Below, piece by piece: positions 42,141 to 51,023 of a DNA stretch of 64,000 nucleotides. Source of the DNA: CALINF01 sp039980455 (GTDB lineage Bacteria > Pseudomonadota > Gammaproteobacteria > Pseudomonadales > Halieaceae); assembly GCA_039980455.1 (NCBI GenBank), contig JBDXCG010000005.1:144454-208453 (forward strand). Reading direction: 5' to 3'. The position numbers were made by a program, and so were the translations under genes. The notes below the pieces were generated by a model. It did not search any database. It had not been told where the DNA came from and saw nothing but the letters and a program-made list of their open reading frames with translations. How positions within the stretch are numbered: the first letter of the stretch is position 1; every line of letters begins with the position of its first letter.

Positions 42141-43469
42141 CTACGCCGCAGCCATTGGGCGACTATCGTCTTCGTCATCGGGGCCCTGCTTGTCAGGGTT
42201 CATATCAGCCTTGGGGTCAAGAAACACTCGTTCGTCGAACTGATTCTCGCTCTTACCAACTATCACAGAAACCGTCGCGTCGCCGGTTACATTGACCGCC
42301 GTGCGCACCATGTCCAACAGACGATCCACACCGATAATCAAAGCGATACCCTCAACCGGCAAGCCCGCCTGCTCTAACACCAGTGCCAGCGTAATCAGAC
42401 CCACTCCCGGCACTGCAGCTGTACCGATAGAGGCCAAGGTAGCCGTCAGGATAACCGTGATATAGGCAGTGGCCGACAGATCGATACCATATACCTGGGC
42501 GATAAACACCGTGGCGACACCCTGCATGATGGCGGTGCCATCCATATTAATCGTGGCACCAAGCGGTACCGTAAAACCGGCTACGCTGCTGTGTACGCCC
42601 AGTTTCCGCTCAGCTGTTCGCAGAGTTATCGGTAAAGTGGCGCCAGATGAAGCAGTACTGAACGCAAATGCCCAGACAGAGCGCATCTTGCGGATCATGA
42701 TCGCTGGCGAAAGTCCGGCAAAAGAACGTAGCAGTACGCTGTAAACCACCAGACCATGAAAGAGCAACACAAACAGTACCGTGAAGAAATAGGCCGCCAG
42801 ATCGAGAATCGCGCTTATACCCATCGTGGCGAATAACTTAGCGAGCAGCGCGAATACGCCATAGGGCGCCAGAGTCATGAGAACTCCGACCATTTTCATC
42901 ACAACCGCTTCCATATCTTTGAAGAAGCTGGCGATGCGTCGCCCGTGTTCACCGGCATGAGAAATGGCGTAGCCAAATAGCAAAGCAAACACGATTATCT
43001 GCAACATTTTCCCGTCGGCCATCGCTTTGACCGGGTTGGAAGGGAAGATATCAACGATCACATCCACTAGCGGCGGCGGTACAGAGGGTTGGAAACTGGC
43101 ACCTGATTCCAAAGCAACGTGAGTTCCGGGACCAACGATGATGGCAAATCCAAGCGCGACAGAGACTGCAATTGCCGTCGTTGCCAGATAGAACAAGAGC
43201 GTTTTAACCGCAATGGGGCCCATTCGCGCACTATCGCCCAGCGAGCTGGAGCCACAGATTAATGACACCAGTACCAGCGGTACCACTAGCAGTTTTAGAG
43301 ACGCTACAAAGATGCGACCAATAAGGTCAAACAGGCCACTGACCAGATAGTCACTAATCAGCATCCGGAATGTATCGGAGATGCCCGTGGTGTGCATTAG
43401 CAGGTTAATCAGCGAACCCATCAGGATTCCGCCGACCATAGCGATCAAAATGCGATTTGTCAGGCTCAT
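42141..43469 (-). CDS. dicarboxylate/amino acid:cation symporter (DAACS family)
   Basis: This is an inner-membrane secondary transporter of 442 aa with eight hydrophobic helices plus re-entrant loops. Diagnostic motifs are the Ser-rich FSTASSGATLP re-entrant loop (about residue 270) and PLGATINMDGTA (about 305-317). VDRLLDMVRTAVNVTGDA follows near the end, with the Arg and Asp that contact substrate. The family moves glutamate, aspartate or C4-dicarboxylates with Na+ or H+. Which of these cannot be decided here. The C-terminal tail is acidic and hydrophilic. It ends 9 bp before the MBL gene. Confidence 0.93.
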   Translation of the reverse strand: MSLTNRILIAMVGGILMGSLINLLMHTTGISDTFRMLISDYLVSGLFDLIGRIFVASLKLLVVPLVLVSLICGSSSLGDSARMGPIAVKTLLFYLATTAIAVSVALGFAIIVGPGTHVALESGASFQPSVPPPLVDVIVDIFPSNPVKAMADGKMLQIIVFALLFGYAISHAGEHGRRIASFFKDMEAVVMKMVGVLMTLAPYGVFALLAKLFATMGISAILDLAAYFFTVLFVLLFHGLVVYSVLLRSFAGLSPAIMIRKMRSVWAFAFSTASSGATLPITLRTAERKLGVHSSVAGFTVPLGATINMDGTAIMQGVATVFIAQVYGIDLSATAYITVILTATLASIGTAAVPGVGLITLALVLEQAGLPVEGIALIIGVDRLLDMVRTAVNVTGDATVSVIVGKSENQFDERVFLDPKADMNPDKQGPDDEDDSRPMAAA

Positions 43470-43559
43470 AGTGAATCTCTTAGTACGGGTTCGCAGAACG
43501 TGGCGGCGCGCACTCTAACGCAACCATGGCTTAGTCTCAAGACCAGAAAATAACGCATT

Positions 43560-43805
43560 TCAGGGTGCGGGACATTGGCCCTTTTCGAAGCCGCCCACCG
43601 CATCGTCCGCGCACGCATTACAGCCGGAGGAATACTCCGCCGTTCCACCTTTGACAAGATTGGCGCAGACAGGTTCATACTGCATCGTACACACCTGTGG
43701 ACGCGGCGCTGTACACTGGGTCAGCGTTGTCGGTGGCGTTGTTGCCTCGGGCGTAGCGCAAGCTCCAAGCACCGATACCAGCACACATAAAAATAGGGTT
43801 CGCAT
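43560..43805 (-). CDS. Kazal-like mini-lipoprotein
   Basis: This 81-aa lipoprotein has the lipobox VLGAC. The mature part is Thr/Pro-rich and then Cys-rich: RPQVCTMQYEPVCANL, SSGCNACADDAVGGFEKGQC. The spacing (C-x6-PVC, then C-NAC, then GQC) resembles the Kazal protease-inhibitor domain. Whether it inhibits proteases is inferred. The ATG at 43803-43805 has GGAGC 7 nt upstream and is preferred over the first frame codon. It is a single short gene between the symporter and the M20 peptidase. Confidence 0.82.
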   Translation of the reverse strand: MRTLFLCVLVSVLGACATPEATTPPTTLTQCTAPRPQVCTMQYEPVCANLVKGGTAEYSSGCNACADDAVGGFEKGQCPAP

Positions 43806-43955
43806 CAAATGCTCCACGGCAACACGGGCGGCTAATTATTCTGCGGCTTAGACTAGCACTTATGTCCCGTCAGCGCAGCAAGCCCCCTCCTGAATAGGTA
43901 TCAAATGGAGCCTTCCGCGGATTAACTGCCGCTGGGGTAACCACCACGGCCACAC

Positions 43956-43972
43956 CCTCTCATTCAGAGAGG
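43956..43972 (-). terminator. short hairpin behind the M20 peptidase gene
   Basis: CCTCTC (43956-43961) pairs with GAGAGG (43967-43972) around a 5-nt loop. It lies 6 bp beyond the stop of the M20 gene. No T-tract follows, so it is a weak candidate. Confidence 0.3.
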
Positions 43973-43978
43973 CTATTA

Positions 43979-45379
43979 CTACCTTGCCCCACCCAAACGC
44001 AGCATTTCTACGGCTACGGCCACTGTCTTTTCCAGGCTGTCTATTGAGATATATTCATCCGTCCCGTGAATGGATCCGGTCTGCTCTGGCTTCATCTCAG
44101 TACCATGAAAACGGTACTGGTTGCGTGCCAATCCAACATAGTGACGTGTATCCGTGGTTGCTTGCAGCAGTGACGGGACCACAACCGCGTCAGGATAAAC
44201 AGACTGGATCGCCTCACTGATCACCTCAAACCCGGAGCCTTGCATATCAGCGATCCCTGGGCGTTGATTCCAACGATCATGGCTAATAGTGATACTCGGA
44301 TCATCAATAATTGCCTCTATCGCGGCAATAACGTCCTCTGGAGTATCATTCGGTAACAGGCGAAAGTTGACTTTCGCTTCCCCCCGCTGCGGAATCACGT
44401 TCTCCTTGATACCAGCATTAAACATTGTGAGCGCTGTAGTGGTCCGCACCATCGGCTGGGTCAATGTCTCCTTGGCCATCTCGCTGGCTACCAGCCAATC
44501 CGTCAACCACAGATTGCCAAATAGAAACTGATTGGGTTGTTCCACATGAGGAGCCAATGTTTCAAGGAATGATCGCACGGGCTCTTCCAGCGTCGGGGCA
44601 AATGGATTGGCCTCTATTTTTGCCAGTGCATTAGACAAGCTTCCGATTGTACTGACCCTGGGCGGACTCGAGGAGTGCCCACCCGCACCCTCAGCCGTCA
44701 ACGTAAGGGTGAGATAACCCTTCTCTGCCACATTGATCATCGCTAGCGACTTGCCTGGTAAAACCGGAGAGTCTGACAGCACCAGACCACCCTCATCGAC
44801 CATCCAGTCAAATTGCAGGCCGAGTGCTTCCATGCGCTGCGCAATAGCACCTGCGCCCTGTAACCCACTGATCTCCTCATCATGACCAAAGGCAAACACA
44901 ATCTCACGCGCAGGCCGGTAGCCCTCAGCCAACAACTGCTCCGCGGCTTCCAGCAAGCTGATGACGCCTTGCTTATCATCCAGCGTGCCACGACCGTAAA
45001 CCCTACCGTCCGCCACGACGCCATCGAACGCGGGGTAAGACCAGTCGGCCTCCGTACCCGGCTCCACGGGAACTACATCCGTATGAGCGGTAAACAATAC
45101 GGGTGATAGCGACTCATCGGTCCCCGGCCAGCGTATGAGCCAGCTGTACCCACTCACGGACTCAATCTGAAGCTCAGAAAATACACGCGGGTAAGTCTCA
45201 ATGAGAAAGGCATTCAAAGCACTAAACTGCTCATAATCTATTTGAGCACGATCCTGAAAACTGATTGTCTTGAAACGCACCGCCTCCGCAAGGTTCTCGG
45301 CTGGGGTACTACCCAAAGCAGCGGGAGTCACGAGTAAAAGGGCAAGACCCAATCCCTTAGGGAGCTTCATCATAGTCAT
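43979..45379 (-). CDS. M20 family metallopeptidase (PM20D1/carboxypeptidase-like), exported
   Basis: This 466-aa protein begins with a signal peptide (ending AALGS). The dizinc site is visible: FTAHTDVVPV (His/Asp), GRGTLDDKQG (Asp), GHDEEISG (Glu pair), and a late His in the FHGTEM/GSIHGTDE region. A dimerisation insert (about 220-340) has GAGGHSSSPP. It probably hydrolyses N-acyl amino acids or short peptides in the periplasm. The start could be the ATG at 45379 or the one at 45373, which has a better-spaced GTGAG. It lies 37 bp downstream of sixA on the same strand. Confidence 0.9.
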   Translation of the reverse strand: MTMMKLPKGLGLALLLVTPAALGSTPAENLAEAVRFKTISFQDRAQIDYEQFSALNAFLIETYPRVFSELQIESVSGYSWLIRWPGTDESLSPVLFTAHTDVVPVEPGTEADWSYPAFDGVVADGRVYGRGTLDDKQGVISLLEAAEQLLAEGYRPAREIVFAFGHDEEISGLQGAGAIAQRMEALGLQFDWMVDEGGLVLSDSPVLPGKSLAMINVAEKGYLTLTLTAEGAGGHSSSPPRVSTIGSLSNALAKIEANPFAPTLEEPVRSFLETLAPHVEQPNQFLFGNLWLTDWLVASEMAKETLTQPMVRTTTALTMFNAGIKENVIPQRGEAKVNFRLLPNDTPEDVIAAIEAIIDDPSITISHDRWNQRPGIADMQGSGFEVISEAIQSVYPDAVVVPSLLQATTDTRHYVGLARNQYRFHGTEMKPEQTGSIHGTDEYISIDSLEKTVAVAVEMLRLGGAR

Positions 45380-45416
45380 CTCACTATTATTATGATTTTT
45401 CGGGGCTGCAGCTGGC

Positions 45417-45914
45417 TCAAGTTAGTTGCTTCGGAAATACACTGTCAGCCAGCTGCGCGCACCCGGGGGCTAACATCGTCCATTCTGTCACTGCTACATG
45501 CAGCTCCACAAATCCCGCCGTGGGAACATTATCGAATCTGCTAGCACCCAACAGCCAGTTAATCGTATCGGTAATGGCTGGATTGTGCCCTATCACAAAC
45601 AGCGGGTCGACCGTGTCAGGCTGGTGGCTGACCCAGTGGGAGAGCGCTTCACCCGAGAATGTGTACAGGTCTTCAACAATCGTATGGTCGAACTCTCCCA
45701 GCATTGGCCAGCCCTCGATAAGCCCTGCCAAGGTCATCCGGGCCCTCCGCGCACTGCTAACCCGAATTGTCATGGGCTGCAGCCGGGAGCACAACGCCAG
45801 CCCCATACGCGGTGCATCTCTTAACCCACGCTTATTGAGGCCGCGCTCATGGTCACTGGCATCGCGATCATCCCAGCTGGATTTCGCATGACGTAGAAAG
45901 CATAGCGTTTTCAC
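45417..45914 (-). CDS. sixA: phosphohistidine phosphatase SixA-like
   Basis: This is a histidine-phosphatase-superfamily protein of 165 aa. The catalytic RHA motif is at the N-terminus (LCFLRHAKSSWDD); HERGLNKRG, SSARRARMTL and VIGHNPAI complete the active site. SixA removes phosphate from phosphohistidine, classically on HPt or PTS proteins. The frame's first codon is a TTG at 45941; the GTG at 45914 has GGGAG 9 nt upstream and puts the N-terminus right before the first strand as in the family. It is divergent from tex. Confidence 0.88.
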   Translation of the reverse strand: MKTLCFLRHAKSSWDDRDASDHERGLNKRGLRDAPRMGLALCSRLQPMTIRVSSARRARMTLAGLIEGWPMLGEFDHTIVEDLYTFSGEALSHWVSHQPDTVDPLFVIGHNPAITDTINWLLGASRFDNVPTAGFVELHVAVTEWTMLAPGCAQLADSVFPKQLT

Positions 45915-46127
45915 TGCAGGGCACTCCCGTATTGTTACCAAAAGCCTATACCCAATTTACGCCATAACCCGTAGTCAGAAAATCACGTCTGCGAGATTAA
46001 ACGCGCGGGCTTCGATAGCCAGCAGCCGCAACGTCGATGCACAAGCGCCATCAAAATAACAGATCGAATTATCAATTTCTCTGCCGCATAATAGCGCCGC
46101 ATTTCACAGTCCTCTTTCAGGTTTTCT

Positions 46128-48434
46128 ATGACTCTCTCCATCACGCACCGGCTCGCGCAGGAACTTTCTGCTAGTGAGGGACAGGTGGCTGCCGCCATCT
46201 CGCTTCTTGATGACGGCGCTACCGTACCCTTCATCGCACGCTATCGAAAAGAAGTAACAGGCGGGCTAGACGACACCCAGATGCGCAATCTCGAAGCCAG
46301 GCTCAACTACCTGCGTGAAATGGAAGATCGCCGAAAAACGATTCTCGAAAGTATCGAGGCACAGGGAAAACTCACGCCGGAAATTACCCAGGCTATTACT
46401 GATGCCGACAGCAAGAACCGGCTGGAAGATCTATATCTGCCTTACAAACCCAAGCGCAGAACTAAAGCACAAATCGCTCGAGAGGCTGGACTGGAGCCTC
46501 TGGCAAATCAACTCTTGGACAATCCTTCGCTGGATCCGGAGGCTACTGCGCGGGACTTCCTGAACAAGGACGCCGCAATAGAAGATGAAAAAGGCGCGCT
46601 CGATGGCGCTCGACAGATCATCATGGAGCGTTTCGCAGAAGATGCCACCCTGCTACAGCGTCTGCGCGAATTCCTGAAGGAGCACAGCCAACTCGCCTCG
46701 CGTGTGATTGAGGGCAAGGGAGAGAGTGGGGCGAAATTTCGAGACTACTTCGAACACACCGAGCCACTGAAATCGGTGCCATCTCACCGGGCACTAGCCA
46801 TGTTCAGGGGGCGAAATGACGGCTTTCTTCACCTCTCTTTAGTCATGAGCGCAGATGAAAAACTAACTGACAGCCATCCCTGCGAATCCATGATAGCCAG
46901 TCATTTCGGTATTGAGGATCACGCGCGCGCCGCCGATCGCTGGTTGCGAGAGACCGTGCGCTGGACCTGGCGCGTCAAGTTACTGACGCACTTGCAGACA
47001 GATCTTCTAGGGCAATTGCGAGAGCAAGCCGAGGCTGGAGCAATCGATGTTTTTGCGGGCAATCTGAAGGATCTTCTGCTCGCCGCGCCCGCGGGTGCGA
47101 AAGTGACTATGGGACTGGACCCGGGCTTGCGTACTGGGGTTAAAGTCGCTGTCGTTGATGCCACCGGCAAGCTGCTGGATTTCGCTACCGTCTATCCAAC
47201 CGCCCCGCAAAACAAAACCCGGGAGGCCGAAGCCACTCTCCTGCAGCTCATACAGCAACACAACGTGCAACTGATCGCCACAGGCAACGGTACCGGTGGC
47301 CGCGAGACGGATCAATTCGTTGGCAGCATGCTCTCGTCAAACCAGCTGAGCCAAGTGACCAAAGTCATGGTTAACGAATCGGGCGCGTCCATTTACTCGG
47401 CTTCCGAGTTTGCAGCCCTTGAGTTTCCCGATCTGGACGTCACCATTCGTGGCGCTGTTTCAATTGCCAGGCGACTACAAGACCCGCTTTCGGAGCTTGT
47501 AAAAATCGACCCCAAGTCAATCGGGGTTGGCCAGTATCAACATGACGTGAGTCAGGTTCAATTAGCGCGCCAGCTTAACGCCGTAGTGGAAGACTGTGTG
47601 AACGCCGTGGGGGTTGATGTGAATACTGCGTCGATTCCGTTGCTCGCGCGTGTCTCCGGACTGAATCAGAGTCTCGCGGACAACATCGTGAGGTTCCGAG
47701 ACACCCAGGGACGCTTCGATACCCGGCAATCACTCAAGCAAGTGCCACGTTTGGGCGAGAAAACTTTCGAACAGGCCGCAGGTTTTTTGCGCATCAGCGG
47801 AGGGAGCAACCCTCTCGATGCATGCGCTGTTCACCCTGAGTCCTACGATGTTGTAGAGGCAATCGCAGAGTCGATGGAACGTGAGCCTGGTTCACTAATG
47901 GGTGACTCCGCGTTTATCCGAGGCATTGATCCAACGCACTATGTTAGCGCCAACGTGGGCCTACCTACGATCAATGATATTCTCACCGAACTGGACAAAC
48001 CAGGACGCGATCCACGTCCTGACTTTCAGGTAGCCACATTTACAGACGGTGTTGAGAAGATCACCGACTTACAGCCCGACATGATACTAGAAGGCAGCAT
48101 CACCAACGTGACTGACTTTGGCGCGTTTGTAGACATTGGCGTTCATCAAGATGGCCTGGTGCACATTTCCGCACTGTCGAATAAATTTGTGAAGGACCCG
48201 CGCGAAATTGTTAAGGCCGGTGACATCGTCAAAGTAAAAGTGATGAGCGTGGATGTGGAGCGCAAGCGCATCGGTCTAAGCATGCGACTAACAGACAAAG
48301 CCGCGGAACAGGACGCGGGCACCACTAGGGCGCAGCCTGCCAAGCGTAATCAGCGCCCCACAAAAAAGACAGAGAGTAAGCCTGCCGGGAATACGCTTGC
48401 GTCAGCATTCGCCAATGCCAAGCGGCATCGCTAA
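46128..48434 (+). CDS. tex: Tex family RNA-binding transcription accessory protein
   Basis: This is a large multi-domain nucleic-acid-binding protein of 768 aa. It has the N-terminal helical domain (MTLSITHRLAQELS, VPFIARYRKE), a YqgF/RNase-H-like fold (about 325-450; GLDPGLRTGVKVAVVD), helix-hairpin-helix motifs (about 495-555; VNTASIPLLARVSGL, LKQVPRLGEKTFEQAAGFLR) and a C-terminal S1 domain (about 645-715; EGSITNVTDFGAFVDIGVHQDGLVHIS). A basic Lys/Pro tail follows. Tex affects transcript release and virulence gene expression in other bacteria. The length is normal. Confidence 0.95.
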   Translation: MTLSITHRLAQELSASEGQVAAAISLLDDGATVPFIARYRKEVTGGLDDTQMRNLEARLNYLREMEDRRKTILESIEAQGKLTPEITQAITDADSKNRLEDLYLPYKPKRRTKAQIAREAGLEPLANQLLDNPSLDPEATARDFLNKDAAIEDEKGALDGARQIIMERFAEDATLLQRLREFLKEHSQLASRVIEGKGESGAKFRDYFEHTEPLKSVPSHRALAMFRGRNDGFLHLSLVMSADEKLTDSHPCESMIASHFGIEDHARAADRWLRETVRWTWRVKLLTHLQTDLLGQLREQAEAGAIDVFAGNLKDLLLAAPAGAKVTMGLDPGLRTGVKVAVVDATGKLLDFATVYPTAPQNKTREAEATLLQLIQQHNVQLIATGNGTGGRETDQFVGSMLSSNQLSQVTKVMVNESGASIYSASEFAALEFPDLDVTIRGAVSIARRLQDPLSELVKIDPKSIGVGQYQHDVSQVQLARQLNAVVEDCVNAVGVDVNTASIPLLARVSGLNQSLADNIVRFRDTQGRFDTRQSLKQVPRLGEKTFEQAAGFLRISGGSNPLDACAVHPESYDVVEAIAESMEREPGSLMGDSAFIRGIDPTHYVSANVGLPTINDILTELDKPGRDPRPDFQVATFTDGVEKITDLQPDMILEGSITNVTDFGAFVDIGVHQDGLVHISALSNKFVKDPREIVKAGDIVKVKVMSVDVERKRIGLSMRLTDKAAEQDAGTTRAQPAKRNQRPTKKTESKPAGNTLASAFANAKRHR

Positions 48435-48469
48435 AGGACGTCTCGCTGCTTGATGGTACCGAACGTCAG

Positions 48470-49192
48470 CTAACTATTGCTTAATGATGGGCAACGCTCA
48501 CGGTGATAGGCGAGAAGGATTGCGGCGGCTTCTTCTTCGCTTTCCACAATCTGTACATACTCAAGATCAGACGCGTCAATGTAGTTTTGGCTACTGACTT
48601 GAGAGATAAGCCAGTCAAACAAGCCACGCCAATAAGATTCACCCACCAGAACAATGGGTCGCTGCTGCAGCTTGCCGGTCTGAACCAGCGTCAACAACTC
48701 GAAAAGCTCATCAATTGTGCCAAAGCCGCCAGGATAGATGGCAAATCCGATGGCATAGCGTATCAATAGAAATTTACGCGTGAAGAAGTATCTGAAGTCC
48801 AAATCAACGCTGAGATAAGGATTAGACAATTGTTCTTTGGGTAACTCAATGCTGAGACCCACAGACTCTCCTGCTTCCTCTGAAGCGCCCAGGTTACCTG
48901 CCTCCATAATGCCGGGGCCACCACCGGTGATCACGGTAATATGCTCCGCTGCGAGTAGCTGCCCGAGCCTTCTGGCGCTCTGATACTCCCAGTGGTCACT
49001 GGGTGTGCGGGCACTCCCAAAGATGCTTACCGACGGTCCTATATTTTTCAGCCCCTCGATACCGTCCCGCAACTCCTCACCAATACGGAAAATACGCTCC
49101 TCTTCTTCTGCCGATAAACCAATATCGGGCGGATTGGCTCGATCAATAGGCTGCAACGGTACCATCCTTGCGCATTTCGGTAGCGCCTGCAT
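48470..49192 (-). CDS. LOG family protein (TIGR00730-like)
   Basis: This 240-aa Rossmann-type protein has the family signatures ITGGGPGIMEAGN and YPGGFGTIDELFELL (the PGGxGTxxE motif). Relatives are nucleotide 5'-monophosphate phosphoribohydrolases, long misnamed lysine decarboxylases. The frame extends to 49378, deep into the neighbouring ggt gene. The ATG at 49190-49192 has AGGA 5 nt upstream and is chosen; an ATG at 49165 is also possible. With this start it overlaps the upstream ggt paralogue by 50 bp in another frame, so the two are probably coupled. Confidence 0.88.
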   Translation of the reverse strand: MQALPKCARMVPLQPIDRANPPDIGLSAEEEERIFRIGEELRDGIEGLKNIGPSVSIFGSARTPSDHWEYQSARRLGQLLAAEHITVITGGGPGIMEAGNLGASEEAGESVGLSIELPKEQLSNPYLSVDLDFRYFFTRKFLLIRYAIGFAIYPGGFGTIDELFELLTLVQTGKLQQRPIVLVGESYWRGLFDWLISQVSSQNYIDASDLEYVQIVESEEEAAAILLAYHRERCPSLSNS

Positions 49193-50942
49193 AGCTTCCT
49201 TTTTCGGCGTCAACGGAGATGGCCTGGTAACCACCGAATCTGCCACCAGTATCATCAATCTTCGTCTTGTGGCCTTTGGCTTGCAGTTTCTCAATCGCCT
49301 CTGGTGATACACCCGGCTCCAGGTAAAGCGTGCCAACGGGGTCGCCATCCACGCCAGTGGGCTCTCTTCCGCCATCATGCAAGAATCTGGCGGCGTCTCC
49401 TGCCTGCTGAATATTCATCCCGAAATCAATCATGTTTACCAATACCTGCACATGGCCCTGCGGCTGCATGCTTCCCCCCATCAATCCGAAGCTCATAAAC
49501 GGCGCGCCGTCTTTCATGACAAAAGCCGGGATAATTGTGTGGAATGGTCGTTTGCCTGGGGCGTAGGCATTGGCGTGTGCAGGATTCAGTGAAAACAGCT
49601 CCCCCCTATCCTGCAGCATGAATCCCAATCCATCTGGCACCAAGCCACTACCCATGCCTCGATAATTGGACTGAATCAATGACACCATCATTCCGGATTT
49701 GTCCGCGACGGTGAGATAGGTAGTGTCACCGTCGCTTTCGATCATGGGGTCGCCCGGACCAAACTCCACAGACACTTTGTTAGGATCAATCAGGCTGAAA
49801 CGCTGCTTGCCATAAGCATCAGACAACAGTGCTGTCGGAGCAATCTCCATTGCATCAGGGTCGGCGTAGTAGCGAGCGACATCCTCAAACGCCAACCGCT
49901 TGGCTTCTACCAGATAGTGAAACACTTCAGCTGAGCCGCGAGACCAGCGGGTAAGGTCAATATTTTTGAGTATGCTTAGCATCTGCAAAGCAGCGAAACC
50001 CTGGCCGTTTGGCGGCAACTCATACACATCAAAGCCGCGATAGTTAACGCTGGCTGGCTCCACCCATTCACCTCGATGTGCCGCCAGGTCCTCATAGGAC
50101 AGTGGTGCATCAATGCGCTTGAAGTAGGCATCCATCACCTTTGCTAGCGAGCCTTTATAGAAAGCGTCTCGACCTTTCTGGCCCAACACTTCCAACGTGT
50201 CGCCCAGGTCCGGATTGCGAAACAGGGTGCCGGCAGACGGAGTAGTATTGTCTTTAAAATAGGTATTGCGAGCGTTATCGAACTCTTCGATCATGCCCTC
50301 CACTTTTTGAAACCGCGCCAGGTTTCGTCCCAGCGCGTAGGCAATAACAGGCGTCACTGGGAAACCGTCGCGCGCGTACTGTACCGCGGGCGCAAGCACG
50401 TCCTTAATCGGCAGGCGTCCAAACCGCTCATGCAGTGCAAACCAACCATCTACTGTACCCGGCACCGTAACGGGAAGTGAGCCATGCGAAGGAATACCTT
50501 CGTAGTTTGTGTCTAGTTTGCCGGCTTTCTTCATGGCCTGAATAGCGGCTTTTAGCGCTTCCAGCGTCATGCCTTTGGGCGATCGACCCGAGCCGTTATA
50601 GCCATATAACTTCTGTGTAGACGGGTCCCACAGAATGACAAAGATATCCCCGCCAATGCCGTTCCCGGTGGGTTCCATTAACCCCAGCGCAGCATTGGCT
50701 GCTATGGCAGCATCCACTGCCGTGCCACCCGATTGCAGGATATTGATGGCAACTTGAGAGGCCAATGGGTGGGCGGTGGCCGCCATTCCGTTGGCGCCAT
50801 ACACGGGACTGCGAGAATAATCCGCGCCAACCGGTCTTCCACCGCCTGCCAAATCATCTGAATTGACTGCCTGCGTAGTGGAGCTTAGGAATGAGATAAG
50901 CGTAAAAAGTACAAGACCGTGTAGCGAGTGACGGATGGGCAT
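49143..50942 (-). CDS. gamma-glutamyltransferase family protein (second)
   Basis: This is an exported Ntn-hydrolase of 599 aa. The self-processing Thr is in SDGDTTYLTVADKSG; other blocks are GGTAVDAAIAANAALGLMEP, GNGIGGDIFVILWD and PGTVDGWFALHERFG. Sequence around the catalytic region (MVSLIQSNYRGMGSGLVPDGLGFMLQDRG) is the YwrD-like type and differs from the Ggt at 20879-22648. It may prefer other gamma-glutamyl or acyl substrates (inference). The frame's first codon is a TTG at 50975; the ATG at 50940-50942 starts a clear signal peptide. Confidence 0.91.
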   Translation of the reverse strand: MPIRHSLHGLVLFTLISFLSSTTQAVNSDDLAGGGRPVGADYSRSPVYGANGMAATAHPLASQVAINILQSGGTAVDAAIAANAALGLMEPTGNGIGGDIFVILWDPSTQKLYGYNGSGRSPKGMTLEALKAAIQAMKKAGKLDTNYEGIPSHGSLPVTVPGTVDGWFALHERFGRLPIKDVLAPAVQYARDGFPVTPVIAYALGRNLARFQKVEGMIEEFDNARNTYFKDNTTPSAGTLFRNPDLGDTLEVLGQKGRDAFYKGSLAKVMDAYFKRIDAPLSYEDLAAHRGEWVEPASVNYRGFDVYELPPNGQGFAALQMLSILKNIDLTRWSRGSAEVFHYLVEAKRLAFEDVARYYADPDAMEIAPTALLSDAYGKQRFSLIDPNKVSVEFGPGDPMIESDGDTTYLTVADKSGMMVSLIQSNYRGMGSGLVPDGLGFMLQDRGELFSLNPAHANAYAPGKRPFHTIIPAFVMKDGAPFMSFGLMGGSMQPQGHVQVLVNMIDFGMNIQQAGDAARFLHDGGREPTGVDGDPVGTLYLEPGVSPEAIEKLQAKGHKTKIDDTGGRFGGYQAISVDAEKGSYAGATEMRKDGTVAAY

Positions 50943-51023
50943 TGTTTGCGCGCTCTTAAACAAATCAGCGGGCAATAGTAGCGCAATTGGCCTGAACCGG
51001 CAGCTACTGACGTGGGAGAGTGC

